A stretch of 64,000 bases of DNA, from assembly GCF_029227915.1 (NCBI RefSeq), contig NC_079880.1:21392501-21456500 (forward strand), given 5' to 3'. Within the stretch, counting starts at the first letter, position 1; the number at the start of each line of letters is the position of its first letter. The DNA is from Hydractinia symbiolongicarpus (Eukaryota > Cnidaria > Hydrozoa > Anthoathecata > Hydractiniidae). Position numbers and translations under genes: made by a program. Positions 21,757 through 35,699 of the stretch are shown piece by piece. Below the pieces are notes generated by a model that was not told the DNA's origin, searched no databases, and worked only from the letters and a program-made list of their open reading frames with translations.

Positions 21757-24639
21757 GGGTAGGGGACAGATTATCCAGAATCGTTTTCGCAATGGATTTT
21801 TACAATGCTTCTATATATGTACAATATGACGTCATCAATTTTAACACTTAATTAAACCGTTCTCTGGCACCAATTGAAGTCAGTCATTATTGACTGAATT
21901 AATCTTTAAGTACAATAAAAAGAATTTTTGTATCCTCCAAGCAATTTGCAATCCAACGATATGATAATAAATTTATAATTAGTTAAATTATATTGCTCCT
22001 ACCACCTGTTAAGAGTTCAGTCTCGGGACTAAATATTGATCTTATATTGAAAAAAAGTGTTTAGACAACTTTCAATAAATTATAAGAAATGTACCAACTC
22101 CAACGCGTAAATAACATTGACTCAATCTTTACTTCTCCTGATATTTCAAGTTATTAAGCACTTCAAACAAACTTTCCTTTACTTAAACAAGTAAGGCCTT
22201 CCGTTGGGAAGTTCGAGTTAAGTTGCGCCAACAACAGTAATAATAGAATTCGGTTAAAGACAATTAATTCTGATATATATAACAACCAAATCTCGGTATA
22301 GGTTACGGGAAATAGCAAAGCATGGTTTTCCTTTGTTATGTGGCGTCATTCGTAAAGAGTGAGCCAATGACATAAATTTTTAGGACTTACGTACAGGGCA
22401 CTTTGGTTACACTCATAAGCGCACGAAATGAACACATAAAATTTGGTACTTATTACAAAAATAACAATGGGTTTGTATACAAAAGAGAACAACCTCGATG
22501 TTGTTTGATGTTGTTCTTACAGGTAGCTTAGCTACTATAGTTACATTTAGGATTAAACTAGCATTTATTACTTAATACTCAGTAAAATAGGTCAAGTTTG
22601 ATTATTAAACTTTTTCGCTATAGCTAGCTAGACTAAGCATGAAAGGACAAGGCTGGGCTTTTTAGGTGGGTTAAAAGTCAAAACTTAAAGAAGAAAATTA
22701 CATCACATTTTTTAAGATTATACTAGCTACACATATTTTAGAACACCTGCAGGAAAATGCATTGTTCATCAAGTTACCCCATATGGCTAATATGGAAGAT
22801 TTCTTCATAAGAAGCATCAGAAACTTTTTTCATGTGGATTACTTTTACATTAACAAAAATTAAAAATTTGAAGATAAACTTTTACGATTTTGTCATTCAT
22901 TAGTTTTCAAATTTCTCGCTGGAAATTTTTAAGCTTTAAAACCGGTGTCTCACGGTAACTTTTTCGTTCTTATCCTAATGTTAATACATAAGCTATGCAA
23001 GAACTTTTGCAGGAAAATAAAAACACATCAAGAGAAAAAGTTTGTTATTAAAATATTATAAATAATTTCAAACGATTAGTCCCTGCAGTCATTTTGGTGT
23101 CAGCGGTATGAAAAACTATGCTAAAACTATACTAAGTAAAAGTCCTATTACTTCAGTAAAAATTGAAATAATGACTTGAAACTTAGTATTACATGTTTTT
23201 AGACCAGTTTGATGAAATGAACCCAAAAATTTTTTTTACTACTATTATAGTTTCTGAGTTCTTAATTTTGGCCATTTTTTGAGACGCCGATAAACTTTTT
23301 TTGACAGCATATCAGTTTTGACAAGCCATGTGTACAGATAACATTCTAAGTGATTCTCAGGATTAAAAATAATTCAAACAGATAAAATGTGTCCCAGGTT
23401 TAGGACCAAATGCCTTATCCAGCTCAGAGAAAGTGGAAATGTGCTTCTGAAGCACAGTGCTAAATACATAATCTAAATTTTATGCCGTATAAATACAAAG
23501 TGGTTAGAAAGTTATTTTTTTGTCCACCTGGATCTGCAACACGTTTACTTTGCACTAATCGCCCAGTCTGCTGCCACTCACAATTAATTTTTGAATATCC
23601 ACAGGAACTTTTTATGCAAAATGAAAAATGCTAAACAACTGTATTTGCTTTGCAGAAGTAACAATAGGCTTATCTTTATCATAAGTCCTGTGAATGTTGG
23701 TTTATGAAAAAGATATTCTTAATGCTACAAGTGCTCCACTGGATTTGTAACACATTACACTAAGTGTCCTCCTTGTGAAACAGTTTGCACTTTACAAGTC
23801 TTAACATGAAGACTTTAGGTCTTCCCACTTCAAGCGAATATTACTTCTGGCTATACTTTCCCAAATTTTGTTATTTCATAAAAGAAAACTGAAAATCTAA
23901 ATTTATTTATGAAATATAGGTTTCAGTTTGTCGTGGAAACATGTTTACCAACATGCAATGTCTTGCATACCTAACTAGCTATATACTCAAGTCTTGAATG
24001 TTCACTGCTATGGGAGGTCCAAATAACTACCTAGCTATTTTTATTTAAAATGACAGAATGCTTTGAAAAATCTTTTGTGCAGCTAGCTACATTAAAGTAA
24101 TATATTTAGCTCTTGAACTTTATCACTTATTTATTTAATAACAAATGTGCCCTGGAGTGCTGGCATGGTACTGGCTAGAGGTAGCTTAAAATCACAAAAT
24201 AAATATTATCCAGATGTGACCATCCCTCATCATCAGACATCGGAAAGGCGTTTCTGTTCTTTACTTCTCATTGTGGGGTACCTCGAATTCTGTAAATCCA
24301 ATGAAAAAAAATTACTTAAGAATTCCTCTTCTTTCCCTTGCACTACTCATGGCATTTCTTTGCATGCCTTCAGTTTCAAGCCACGATCCCTGAGCTTCCA
24401 ACCCCGTCTTAGTCACAAGTTTCAGCGCTAGCCAAAGTGACGGACAACGTTGAGGAACTCTGGGTAATTTTGAAAAAATGTGGTTCTGCCTTATGATTTT
24501 CAAATATTTGCTGCTGATATCAGCATATTTTGGCCCTCGGGTGCCACACCTCCGTACATATAGGAGTTAATTATCTTTAAAAAAATTCTTATAAAACATT
24601 GCACAAACACTTTGACGCGGGAGTTTGATATTGGAATTA
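21757..24639. other. Non-coding sequence with a dispersed-repeat block
   Basis: No supported gene. The stretch 23110-23290 (GACTTGAAACTTAG, TTAGACCAGTTTGATGAAAT, GTTTCTGAGT) is related to 63215-63570, so part of this region is an interspersed repeat. Many TAGCTAGC motifs occur. Confidence 0.5.
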
Positions 24640-24808
24640 TTTATTCATTGGTGGTTTTGTGATAATACTGCTGGTTCGCTTTCGTTCTCTGGTCATTCTA
24701 CAGAGACTGCTGGTTCTTATTACGACAAACAAAAAGGTTCAAAATAAGTTTAATGGTATCACAAAAGGTGTCTAACGTAGTTCATGAAGGGAAAGGCGAG
24801 CGTTGAAG

Positions 24809-26154
24809 ATGGCGGCAGAACGTGATCTGTCACAAGGGGAGATAGAAAATCGCATTCTAGAATCTATAAATGTTATACGAACGGCAAAGAAGAAAAAAGT
24901 AACACTACATAATATACTTAAGTTTATTAGTAAAGGTACGTGCTCTGTTTCTGAAGTAGGATAAAGGATGCTTTGGAAAACCTAGAGAAGTGCAAAATGA
25001 TTTATAAGAAGGGACTTGACGAAGATGCTTCGTATTTTTATACTGATACTACTACGTATATGGAATTATCTGTGACATCGCCAAACACTGGAAACGAAAT
25101 TGTTACAGGTACGAAAGAACAGAATACTACTCTCGATGAGTTTGGTAAATTTGACATGATGTTGGATGAGACGCTCACAAAAATGAAAAATAAATCTGTA
25201 GTGGATACGTTTTTCCCATGTACACCATCTCCAGGACGTTTTAAATTTAGTAAGGGCATTGGCAAAAACGCACTTCTGCCAGAGGACTACCTACATAGTG
25301 AGGTAATATTTTTACGTAAAGAGCTTGACAATAAACAAAAAGTTATTGACAGTTTGTTGTTACTTCTCGAGAAAATGTCCACCATTTTGAATTATCAAGG
25401 AAAAAATTCTACATTGGAATCGAATAAATCTGCTAATGTTGTTGTAAATGATTCGGCAATTAATTTAAAGAGAAGTATTTCCACAGGAACGGAACAAGTC
25501 GATTTAACTATACAAACATGTGAACAGCAATTAGCAAATTACAGAAAGAAATGTCATAGTAATTATTATTCAAACGTAAACGTGAAAAGTATCACAACAA
25601 CTGAGAAAAATAATGTTGTTTTAGAAGATAGTTTTGTTGTAAATAACGAAGACGAAAGTAAAGAAGATGAGTCGGTAATTCCATGGAAATTTGGTACAAC
25701 ACTCGTTGTCGGTGATTCAATGTTCTACGGACTTGATGAACAAAGAATGTCAGCACTTCGTAACGTTAAAGTTCGTTCATTCCCTGGAGCGAGGGTAGAA
25801 GACATGTTTCATTATGTAAAGCCTCTATTACAAAAGAAACCGGACAAAATAATTCTACATGTTGGAACCAACAATACTATTAATGAAACCTCGCGACAGA
25901 TTTTGGACAAACTATTGAGTTTGAAGACTTTTATTAACACCAAACTTCCTAGATGTAAAGTGATTTTTTCGTCCGTGATTAAAAGAACTGATAATGCAAA
26001 AGCCGCAGTAACGGTTAACCATTTGAATAGGCATTCAAAAGAACTGTCTCTGAATATAATTGATAATGACAATATTTCACCTGAATGTCTTGGGAAGAAA
26101 GGGTTACATTTGAGTGGGTTGGGGGACAGGGAAATTAGCTGTAAATTTTATTAG
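24809..26154 (+). CDS. LINE ORF1 protein with SGNH-hydrolase-like domain (frameshifted)
   Basis: Likely start ATG at 24809 (MAAERDLSQGEIENRILESI). A frame break near 24957 is followed by the 393-codon open stretch from 24961 to 26154. N-terminal part: a charged, possibly helical or winged-helix-like region (ALENLEKCKMIYKKGL). Middle: low-complexity and coiled-coil-like (LRKELDNKQKVIDSLLLLLE). C-terminal about 150 residues: SGNH-like hydrolase with LVVGDSMFYGL (Ser block), ILHVGTNN (GxxN-type block) and GLHLSGLG (His block). Such esterase-like ORF1 proteins are known from CR1-type LINEs. A further frame change near 26129 replaces the expected C-terminus. Confidence 0.85.
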
Positions 26155-26227
26155 AAAAATGAAATCTCGAGATTGATGTCAGGAATATTCTGCAAAAGAC
26201 AATGTTGAACTACCAGTAAACTGCAGT

Positions 26228-29174
26228 GTGAAAAATATCTTGGGTAAAAACAATTACGAGAATGCGAAAAAGATTCTTGACAATTTGAGATCACAAAACA
26301 TAAATAGACTAATTTTTGGGCATGTTAATATCAATTCACTACGAAATAAGTTTGAGCCTCTTATTGATCAAGTTAATAGAAACCTTGATCTCTTTTTAAT
26401 TTCAGAGACAAAATTAAATGAATCATTTCCTACTAATCAGTTTTTGATTCAAGGCTATAATGCATACCGTTTTGACAGAAATGGCAATGGGGGAGGAATG
26501 ATTCTATGTGTACGAAATGATATTCCCTCAAAACTTTTAAAACCCAAATGTGAAAGTAGTGAGCTTGAAATTTTTTATATTGAACTAAATTTAAGAAGCA
26601 AAAAATGGTTAGTTGTGTGTTTATATAACCCAAAAACTAATCTTATTGCTCAAAACTTAAACCACATAAGTAAAAACATTGATTCGTTTTCCTGCAAATA
26701 TGAGAACTATGTAATACTGGGTGATTTTAACGCTGAAATTAGCAATCTACATGTAAATGAATTTTTAACAACATATAAACTTAACTCTTTAATAAAAGAG
26801 CCTACATGCTTCAAAAGCATAGATAACCCTACAAACATAGATCTCATCTTAACAAACCACCCAAGATCTTTTTGTCACTCCAGGGCTATTGAAACAGGCT
26901 TGTCTGATTTTCATAAATTGACAATGACTGTTTTAAAAGCCAACTTTGCTAAACGAAAACCAAAAATTAAAAATTATAGAGCATATCGGAATTTCAATAA
27001 TGTAAATTTCCGCCATGATATAATGGGTGCTCTAAATGATGACAAAAATCTCGATGATTTTAAAATGTTTGAAAATTTCAAAAACAGTGTTTTAAGCATC
27101 TTAGATAATGCTCCTCGAAAGAAAAGGTATGTACGTCATAATCAGGCAGCTTTTATGAGTAAAGAAATAAACAAGGCAATTATGAAGAGATCAAAACCTT
27201 TAAATAAGCATAGGAAGGATAAAACTCCAGAGAGTAAATTAGCATACAATAAACAAAGGAATTTTTGTGTTTCACTAATAAGAAAAAGTAAATACAAATT
27301 CTTCAACAACCTTAATGTTAAAAATATAACTGACAATAGGTTATTCTGGAAAACAGTAAAACCATGTTTCTCTAACAAGACAGTTACAAGTGAAAATAAT
27401 ACCTTAGTTGAAAATGGGACTACAATATCTCATGATAAAGATATTACTGAAATATTCAACAATTATTTTGGCAGTGTTGTTGAAAATTTAGGCATAAAGT
27501 CATCAAATATACAACCTTCAAGTAATGAAAACAGACCCAAAGATCAAATAAATTCGATAATATATAAATATAAATCTCATCCTAGTGTAGAAAAGATAAG
27601 AAAAAACGCAAAAAGCAACACAAAATTTTCTTTTAAACAAACTGCATTTGAAGATGTTGAAAAATACATTCGAAAACTTGATCCAAAAAAGGCGCAGCAA
27701 AAAGATGATATTCCTACTAACATCATCAAAGAAAACAGTGATATTTTTAGCCAATTCATTACTGAAAATTTTAATCAATCGTTAAAAAGTTCTGAATTTG
27801 CAACATCTTTGAAAAACGCAGATATTACTCCTACACACAAGAAAGGACTGCGCACTGAAAAGGCGAACTATAGACCTGTAAGCGTCCTATCGAACATCTC
27901 AAAAATCTATGAAAGATGCATGTATGACCAAATATACACCTTCTTCGAGCCATTATTTTCGAAACTTCAATTTGGTTTTCGCAAGGGGCACAGTTCACAA
28001 CAATGCCTCATAAGTATGATTGAAAAATGGAAAAACAGTCTTGACAAAGGTGGCACATTTGGAGCGCTTTTAACTGATTTGTCTAAGGCATTTGACTGCA
28101 TACCACACGAGCTATTACTAGCAAAACTTCATGCATATGGCTTTGATATGAACTCTTTGCTGTTTATAGAATCGTACCTAATTGACAGGAAACAGCGAGT
28201 ACGTATAAATAACAATTATAGTACATGGAAAAAAATAAAATACGGCGTACCGCAAGGATCAATTTTGGGTCCTTTGCTTTTCAATATATTTTTATGCGAC
28301 CTTTTCCTTTTTGTCCCATATATGGACATTGTCAACTATGCTGATGATACAACCCCATTTTCAATAGGAAAGAATATCAACGAAGTTATTGAAAAGATTG
28401 AATATGCAGCAATTATAATATTTACTTGGTTTGAAAATAACGGTATGAAAGCCAACCCAGAAAAATCACATTTTTTACTAACAAAACTGATGTACGATTA
28501 AAAGTTTGTGATGAACTTCTAAACAATTCTCAAACTGAGCCGCTTGGTATAACCATAGACCACAAACTTTCTTTCGAGGAACATGTTAATCAGCTCTGTA
28601 ACAAGGCAAGCCAGAAAGTTAGTGCGCTTGCAAGGTTATCTTCCTTAATGACATTAGACCAGCGAAAGCTGATTATTAATGCTTTTGTCACTAGTCATTT
28701 TTCGTACTGTCCATTAGTATGGATGTTTCACAGTCGTAAATTAAACAATAGGATAAACCATATACATGAAAGAGCACTAAGAATTATCTATCAAGACTAT
28801 CAATCCTCATTTGAAGAGCTTTTATCAAAAAATGGGAGCGTTACAATTCACCAAACGAACTTACGCATCCTTGTTACTGAGCTGTATAAAGCTAAAACAA
28901 AAACAGGTCCAGAAATGTTGAATGAAATTTTTATTTTTCCTGAACCAGTGTATAATTTGAGGAAGGACAAACTCAAGAGTAAAAAAATTTTTTAGTGAGA
29001 TATGGGATCGAAACACTGTCTAATGTTGGGTTAAAGCTTTGGAACTCTTTGCCTAACGAGTATCGGAACGCAGGTACTTTAATTGAGCTTAGAAACAAAA
29101 TAAGAAACTGGATTCCAAACCATTGTCCTTGCAGATTATGCAAAACTTTTATACCTGAATTAGGTTTTCTTTAG
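26228..29174 (+). CDS. LINE ORF2: AP-endonuclease plus reverse transcriptase (frameshifted)
   Basis: The main open stretch is 26228-28501 (757 codons), continuing in another frame to 28995 and then a third to the TAG at 29172-29174. Endonuclease motifs: GHVNINSLRNK, LISETKLNES, YVILGDFNA, and the C-terminal SDFHKLTM. RT motifs: IPTNIIK, YRPVSVLSNISKIYERC, LQFGFRKGHSS, LTDLSKAFDCIPHELL, YGVPQGSILGPLLF, and the catalytic VNYADDTT. The thumb and C-terminal domain end with a Cys-containing NHCPCRLCKTF segment. It would nick target DNA and reverse transcribe the element RNA. The two breaks make this copy inactive unless they are sequencing errors. Confidence 0.92.
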
Positions 29175-29536
29175 TTTCCCTGTTGTCTTACTTTGCCAGT
29201 TGTGGAGCGGGAACTCAGTTAAACATGTCTTGCGGTGCGACGGTTTTGGTGGGGTGGTATCATATGAGAATATTCTAGCCTTATTATCTGGTTGTATATT
29301 ATTTTCTCTCGACCCCTGCCTGGGAAGTTTGACTGAGTTCCTGGAACCACCACTACATAGCCTTGACATATTTTTGACATATTATTTATATTATTTAAAA
29401 TACTTAAAAAAAAATGGTATACGGTATTCCTTATAGATTTTTTATATTCAGTTATTTATTGTTTTTAATGTTTTTAAAGTTGACTTTAATTAGCCTCAGA
29501 GCTACATTTTCTTGTAAATTTGTCAACTATAAATAA

Positions 29537-29701
<165 letters not shown>

Positions 29702-30815
29702 TATAGTTAATTGGTGGTGCATTTCAGACCAACATTTTTTATCTTTGTATTTCTTTTTTTTCTAGTGGTAACACAATAACATTGTTTGTATTTCTTTTAA
29801 TGTAAATAATCATTGTTTTGAAACACTTTTATTGGCCTTCCTTTGTTTTTCGTTGCTTGTATGGAACTTTGGTCTGAAAGATACCACCAAATAATACATG
29901 ATGTTTTTCTTGTTACAATGCGTCGTACAGCGTTGGTCATATTATTTTTTTGTGCATTCACTTGTGAATAAATAAACCCCAATTCACTTTTATTTAATAA
30001 ACATATAAAGTTTTGGAAAAATTTGTTTGTCCAGAAAATAAAGCGAACTTCTAACGATGCAACACGCGTTGCGGTTTTCATGAGAACGGAATCCAGTGTC
30101 GAAAATAACGCTTTCTACAGGACCGATATTTGTAGATATGGCTTTGCTTTTCGACCTTACCAGTTATTGGCCTGGAATTGTCAATGGTATGTGTCAATAA
30201 TGACATAAAACATGCATTCGTGTGCTCAAAAATGGCTTTTAAAATACAAAACCTAGAACAGTTAGTCGGAATTGCCCCACCATTTAAAACACAATTACAT
30301 CGGAAGTTGTCAATGAAACGAAAATCGTTATCGCCATCAAGAACAGTGTATATAGAAGTCAAATTTTATGTGCCCATTCGGGTTCACACCAAGTATCAAC
30401 AGTGGCGCAAAGTTTTTGTGACTGTTGGACCCTGTTGGTTTTTTCTTGTGAAAAAGAGTATCTGCTAGGTAAGATCTAATTATTTATTGAATTTCTGAGT
30501 AGTATATTGTTTACCAAGGTTTCCATTAGTTAAAATTTAGCTGGGTACCTAGTTATGGCTAGCCAGAAGCTAGCTAGGTATCTCTAGTTAGGTTCTGGCT
30601 AGGGCCAGGAGCTAAACAGTTCAAGAAGGAGCAACTGCCATTTAGGCTATTATATGTAGTATATTTAAGCTATGATAGTCTATGCAGGTGATATATCATA
30701 ATGATACCATTGTTTTCATTAAATAATTGCAAATGGTTGCTAAGCTGTGATATTCAACAACCCAAGGAAATAATCAAATATTATTTGGGACCCAACGTCA
30801 CCAGCTGAATGTAAC
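29702..30815. other. Non-coding or unrecognised sequence
   Basis: Overlapping open frames on both strands at 29797-30468 (about 90 codons each) have somewhat mixed composition. I see no domain, signal peptide or convincing splice pattern. No call made. Confidence 0.35.
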
Positions 30816-32321
30816 TGTTCTGCCCAATCTTAGGACGCTGCCCAATCTTTGGACATAAAATTGCCCAGTCTTAAGACTGGGGTGTCACAAGATTGGGCAA
30901 AAGACCAGGGTGTCACAAGATTGGGCAAAAGACCATGTTAGGCCCATCCTTGGTGCCTTTTAGATTTTAAAGAAGGGATGTATGTTCTGCCCAGATTGCG
31001 AAACGGCCTGTTCACAACCGGGACAGCCGGATTATGTATGCATGGTCCGATTATGTTTTTTCCCTGGTTATCAGCGTTCATAACCCGCTTGATTATGAAC
31101 GCTAATATAAATGGCTGGCATTTTCTTCAAACTTTGTAAATTAAACATTCTCTGGAAGATAGCACACCCCTAAAAACTAGACATGGTGAAAGAAAAAAGT
31201 GTGGACGTAATTCTTAGTATAAACTACTCTTGTAAATACATTTCAACATATATACTTTAAAGTAACTAAATTTCACGGAACCTAAATTATTCTTTTTGCA
31301 GAAATTATTTTGGTGAAAAGTTATTAAACTTGCGAATCCCAAAATTTAGTATTTGCCACGAAATTTTGTTTCATTTAAGAACAACAACAACTTTGCCACC
31401 AGGGCTATTTGCTTGTCAGAAGTGATGACAAATGATATAAAGCAGTCAGCCCCGATTGTATTTGTTTTATAAGTCTCGAATAATATTTAATTGTCATACA
31501 TAAGCCGGCCTTTCCCGATTATGTTCGTTCTATAATAAGTGAGAAATAATATTAGACTGTCGTATATAAAATGGCCTGCCCTGATTATGTTCCTTTTATA
31601 AGTGACAAATAATATTTTTTGAGTAATAAATCGGCCCATCCTGATTATGTTGCCCTAATTATGTATTTTCTGCCCTGTTCTTAACCAGGGCAAGCTGCAA
31701 GTCCCAACAAACATTCTCAGGCACATTAAAACATCATATTTTGGGTACTGTTGAATTGACCCAGCCAAATTTTGGACACAGTAGAGTGAAAATCATAGCT
31801 AGCTAGGTAGCTGGTAGAGAACGTGTTATACATTTAGCATTTATATACAGCTTGTAGTAGTGGCTAAATTTTAAAAATAAAATGTTTATATTTATGAAGA
31901 ATCAGAAAAATCGTATTCAACCATATTATTAGTTAGCTAGCTGTTAATTTCATTGGATGAGATGTTTAACTAGCTAGCGAGCTGTAGCCAGCTAGTTAAT
32001 ATCATAGTCTATAGAAGAAAAACCTTATTAGACTATGCTAATATGGTTGAGTAGTTTCAATTTTTTATACATAAAATACATGGTATATATAAATTGTCAG
32101 CCTTCTGATTTTCCAAGAAAAGTTTCAATTTAAAGTTCCTATTAAGAGGTAAATTCTAAAAAATTTATTGTTCTGTTTGTCTTCCACAATTGTTCTAAGA
32201 TTGGGCATGTACTTCCATAGATTGGGCAGTCCAGTCTTAAGACTGGCCACCCATTTGTCACTGTCAGAAGATTGGCCTGGCCAGTCTTAAGACGGGGTGT
32301 GTTCCAAGATTGGGCAGAACA
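30816..32321. mobile_element. Candidate TIR DNA element (TGTTCTGCCCAATCTT ends)
   Basis: The left end TGTTCTGCCCAATCTT (30816-30831) is matched by AAGATTGGGCAGAACA at 32306-32321. Subterminal CAGTCTTAAGACTGG palindromes and repeated AGATTGGGCA words lie near both ends (30870-30940 and 32195-32300). A second nested pair surrounds repeated 'CCTGATTATGTT' units (31010-31690). No transposase frame is seen. It could be a non-autonomous element with complex repeated ends. Confidence 0.65.
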
Positions 32322-32595
32322 TAACCCTACAGTGCCACTGATTTTTATGAGAGTAATAAAAGGTTGAATATTCCAGCACCGCACTGAAAATGTTTCTCGG
32401 GACTCAGCCCAAAAGCTATAGGACATGTTTTTTAGACCCGGGCTGACATTTTCAATCATGAGAATTGCTAATAATAGTTTTCGCACCTGTATTATTGTTG
32501 AATTGAGATGCTGTGAAAAATGGCTTTTCGATGTCCTGAGAAATGCATAAATTTTTGAACTCTGAAACTATGATAATAGGTCCAAAAACTTTTGG
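32322..32595. other. Non-coding spacer
   Basis: No gene or repeat recognised between the TIR element and the 220-bp tandem duplication. Confidence 0.35.
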
Positions 32596-33035
32596 CTCTA
32601 TTTCATTGGACTGGTTTAAAACCACAGCATACCAGGTTTTGAGATACTCTTTTGATTTTTTAAGAAGTTATGGGACTTTTAATTTTAACCACAAATACGA
32701 TTTTATACTGTTATTGAAATTGTTTTGTAAAATTACCACCTTTAGTAATGTTTAAATTCACAAATGATGTCATGGCAGTATAATAAGCTAATTAATAATT
32801 GCAAGCATTTGCATACTCTATTTCATTGGACTGGTTTAAAACCACAGCATACCAGGTTTTGAGATACTCTTTTGATTTTTTAAGAAGTTATGGGACTTTT
32901 AATTTTAACGACAAATACGATTTTATACTGTTATTGAAATTGTTTTGTAAAATTACCACCTTTAGTAATGTTTAAATTCACAAATGATGTCATGGCAGTA
33001 TAATAAGCTAATTAATAATTGCAAACATTTGCATA
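32596..33035 (+). repeat. Recent 220-bp tandem duplication
   Basis: Copy 1 at 32596-32815 and copy 2 at 32816-33035 are identical apart from about two substitutions (AACCAC/AACGAC and GCAAGC/GCAAAC). The near identity indicates a recent event or an assembly duplication. Confidence 0.95.
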
Positions 33036-33458
33036 CGTGCCATTAAAATTAGGGTTAAGTATCCCCTTTAACCTTTTCCATGAAAATCATAAATGCAGTA
33101 AATATCGTAAAAAAGCATAGTTAAAAATTTTTATTACGTTCTTTTAAATCAAATTGTTATGTAATTGTATATAATAACAAATTCCTCATGAAGACTCCCA
33201 GGAGCTAAATAATTTGGAAAAGCATTTTTTATATATAGTTTGTTTGATTTTACTGTTGGTATATTACTTCTGCAACTAAAATAAAACACAGGCTACAACA
33301 ACCTGTAAATATCAGATATTTACCTAACTAGTCTAAAATCTCCTAACTAGAATACTATCCTAATAGTATAGTAGCCTAATTTGTTTTCCCTAAATGATGA
33401 AGATTGGTTGCATATAGGTAATCTTTACTTATATCACTACATAAAGCTTTTTTGTTTT

Positions 33459-33823
33459 GATAGATAGATAGATAGATAGATAGATGTGCATATTTTACAT
33501 GGCTAGCCTCACAAATATCGAGGGATATACCCTGTCTATTATTTCCAGGAGGGGCCATGGCTTAGATGGAGAGTCCTAGAGTATTTAATGCTCATTTTGA
33601 GCTACGCAGACCCAATTAGTAGGGCCCACGCTCTACCAGACAACTCCCGGCAACATCCAACGGCCCACACAGTGTGCCATCTCCCCAATTTCCCTCACAT
33701 GACTTGGGTTAACCCGGGGCTATGGTAACATTCACTCGCCCATGTTGAATCGCCGTCAAGAGGAATTGAACCCCGGTCTCCCGCACAGAGTACGAAAGCT
33801 ATAACCACTAATCTACGGCGCCA
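33459..33823 (-). mobile_element. tRNA-derived SINE, copy 2, with (GATA)n tail
   Basis: Nearly identical to copy 1 (1681-2096) over the whole body, with small indels (loss of a TAGC near 33535 and a TAG insertion near 33620). The B box has one change (GGTTCAATTCC). The (GATA) tail at 33459-33484 is much shorter. Same orientation as copy 1. Confidence 0.88.
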
Positions 33824-35699
33824 CCCAAATGTAATTTATTAACTATGTTTCAGCTGTTCGACAGCCATTCTTAAGTACAAATCATTGGCATAAACAACTA
33901 TTGCAATATTTTTATACAAATAATTGTATATACGACCATATCCGATGATCATAACCTTGGCCTTAAATGGACTGTCCGGTGAAAAATGATTATAAAGTAT
34001 TATTTTAAATTATCACATAGAAAATACCTTTCTTTTTTGATATTATTCACTTAATCATACATAATCAAACTTTTTATCGTAGTTGTTGTTAATGCATGGC
34101 TTCATCTTGTTGCTGCAAATGTCGGAAAAGGTCCTGAGTTAAAAATTTAATATGCGTAATTATGCATGTTACGTAAGAACAGTGGTGAAAACATACTATA
34201 TGCAGTGAAAGTGTGTAGCGTATTCGGTAGAAAATATAACCCTCCCCCTAGAAGTTAGGTGTTTAGAAACTTATTTTATAAAAAATTTCAATTTTAACCT
34301 CTTCTCTGCAAATTATGAAATGCGATTATTACTATGCCTTCCTGGAACACAAAAATCATGGTATTAGGTTTTCGTTATGAACCGGAAGATTTATAAAATA
34401 CGGGTTGCTCCTGAAACACATTGTTTCAAACTCCGTATTGAATTAAAGTTGAAGTGTATATACCCTAAAAATTAATGCACAGCTATAAACCATCTCATTT
34501 TGATAACATAATTTTGTTAACATATTTTTAGACATTTATACTAACTTTGCGTTATATTTTTTTAGACTGAAGCTTTGAAGTTTTGTGCAGTTTCCTGGTT
34601 TGAAAGAATTGGTAATATTTTAGTAAAAGTTGTTTGTATACAATTTACTGCCTCATTTCAAGTTACCATGAAATACTGTAAAGAAGTAACTGTAGCTTAA
34701 AGTTCCTGCTGAGAATTTACAGGCAATCGGTAACCTAATTGTAGGGGAAAGGGTGGGGCAGAGGACAAGAAAATTTTACCACTTATTTCAATTTATTAAC
34801 ACCCCTCATTAATTTGCGTTCTTCAATAAAAACGTTGTGGAGAACAAAAATATTTATATAAATAACAAAAGCTATCCAATCCTGTAGAGGAAACATTAGC
34901 CAATGTTTACAGTGTCTGATACAAGCAGAATACCTGTTGCACTCTATACATTACCCTCCTAGCCCTCTTCCCCTTGATTTCGGCCCCCTACCCCAACTAT
35001 TGAGTTGAAGGAAATTACCATCCCTGCCCCCACTCCCACTCCTTAATAAGCCCCTCCCACTACAATTAGGGTTACCAAGTGTAGTCTTATTTCTTTCATA
35101 ATACAACGTTTTTTTCATAATACAAAGTCAGTAGTGCTGCTAATTAATCCATTGTTACTTTTGCTGCCAAAAATATTTTGTCAATTTTTAATCGGGGTAA
35201 AAAGATAATTCGTTACTTGGGATGTTTTTTGCTATTACCTTGTATCACTAAAGTAATATAATAATTTTTTATTTTTTAGACATTTTCAGCGTTACACGTT
35301 TTATAAAAGAACACTTGGTGTTCCAGTTTCTTATTTTGGGTACTTTATAAATTTAGTTTTAGTTAATCAAATCTACTAAAATTCCTTTAAAAAATTTCAA
35401 TACAAAACCGTGTTTATTCCAAAATTTCCTTACATAAATTTTGCCTGCAAAATTATTCTTGCTAAAAAAAATCAAACATTGATTCGAATAAAAGTGGATT
35501 TCGTTTCTGATGGCAGTATTCTTAACATAACATTTAGGTGATTTGAAAGGCAAGCCCTTTAAAACGAAAAGTAATTTCTCAATAAAAGACTTTTGATAAT
35601 AGAACGTACAATTTATGGTAACTTGAATTTCTATTACTTTTGTTATTGTAGAAAATGTATGTGTTTGTGCGGTACCTCGTATTCAGTTGATACGCCTGT
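33824..35699. other. Non-coding sequence
   Basis: AT-rich; short open frames only (35359-35553, 35579-35773). No gene, RNA or TIR element recognised. Confidence 0.4.
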
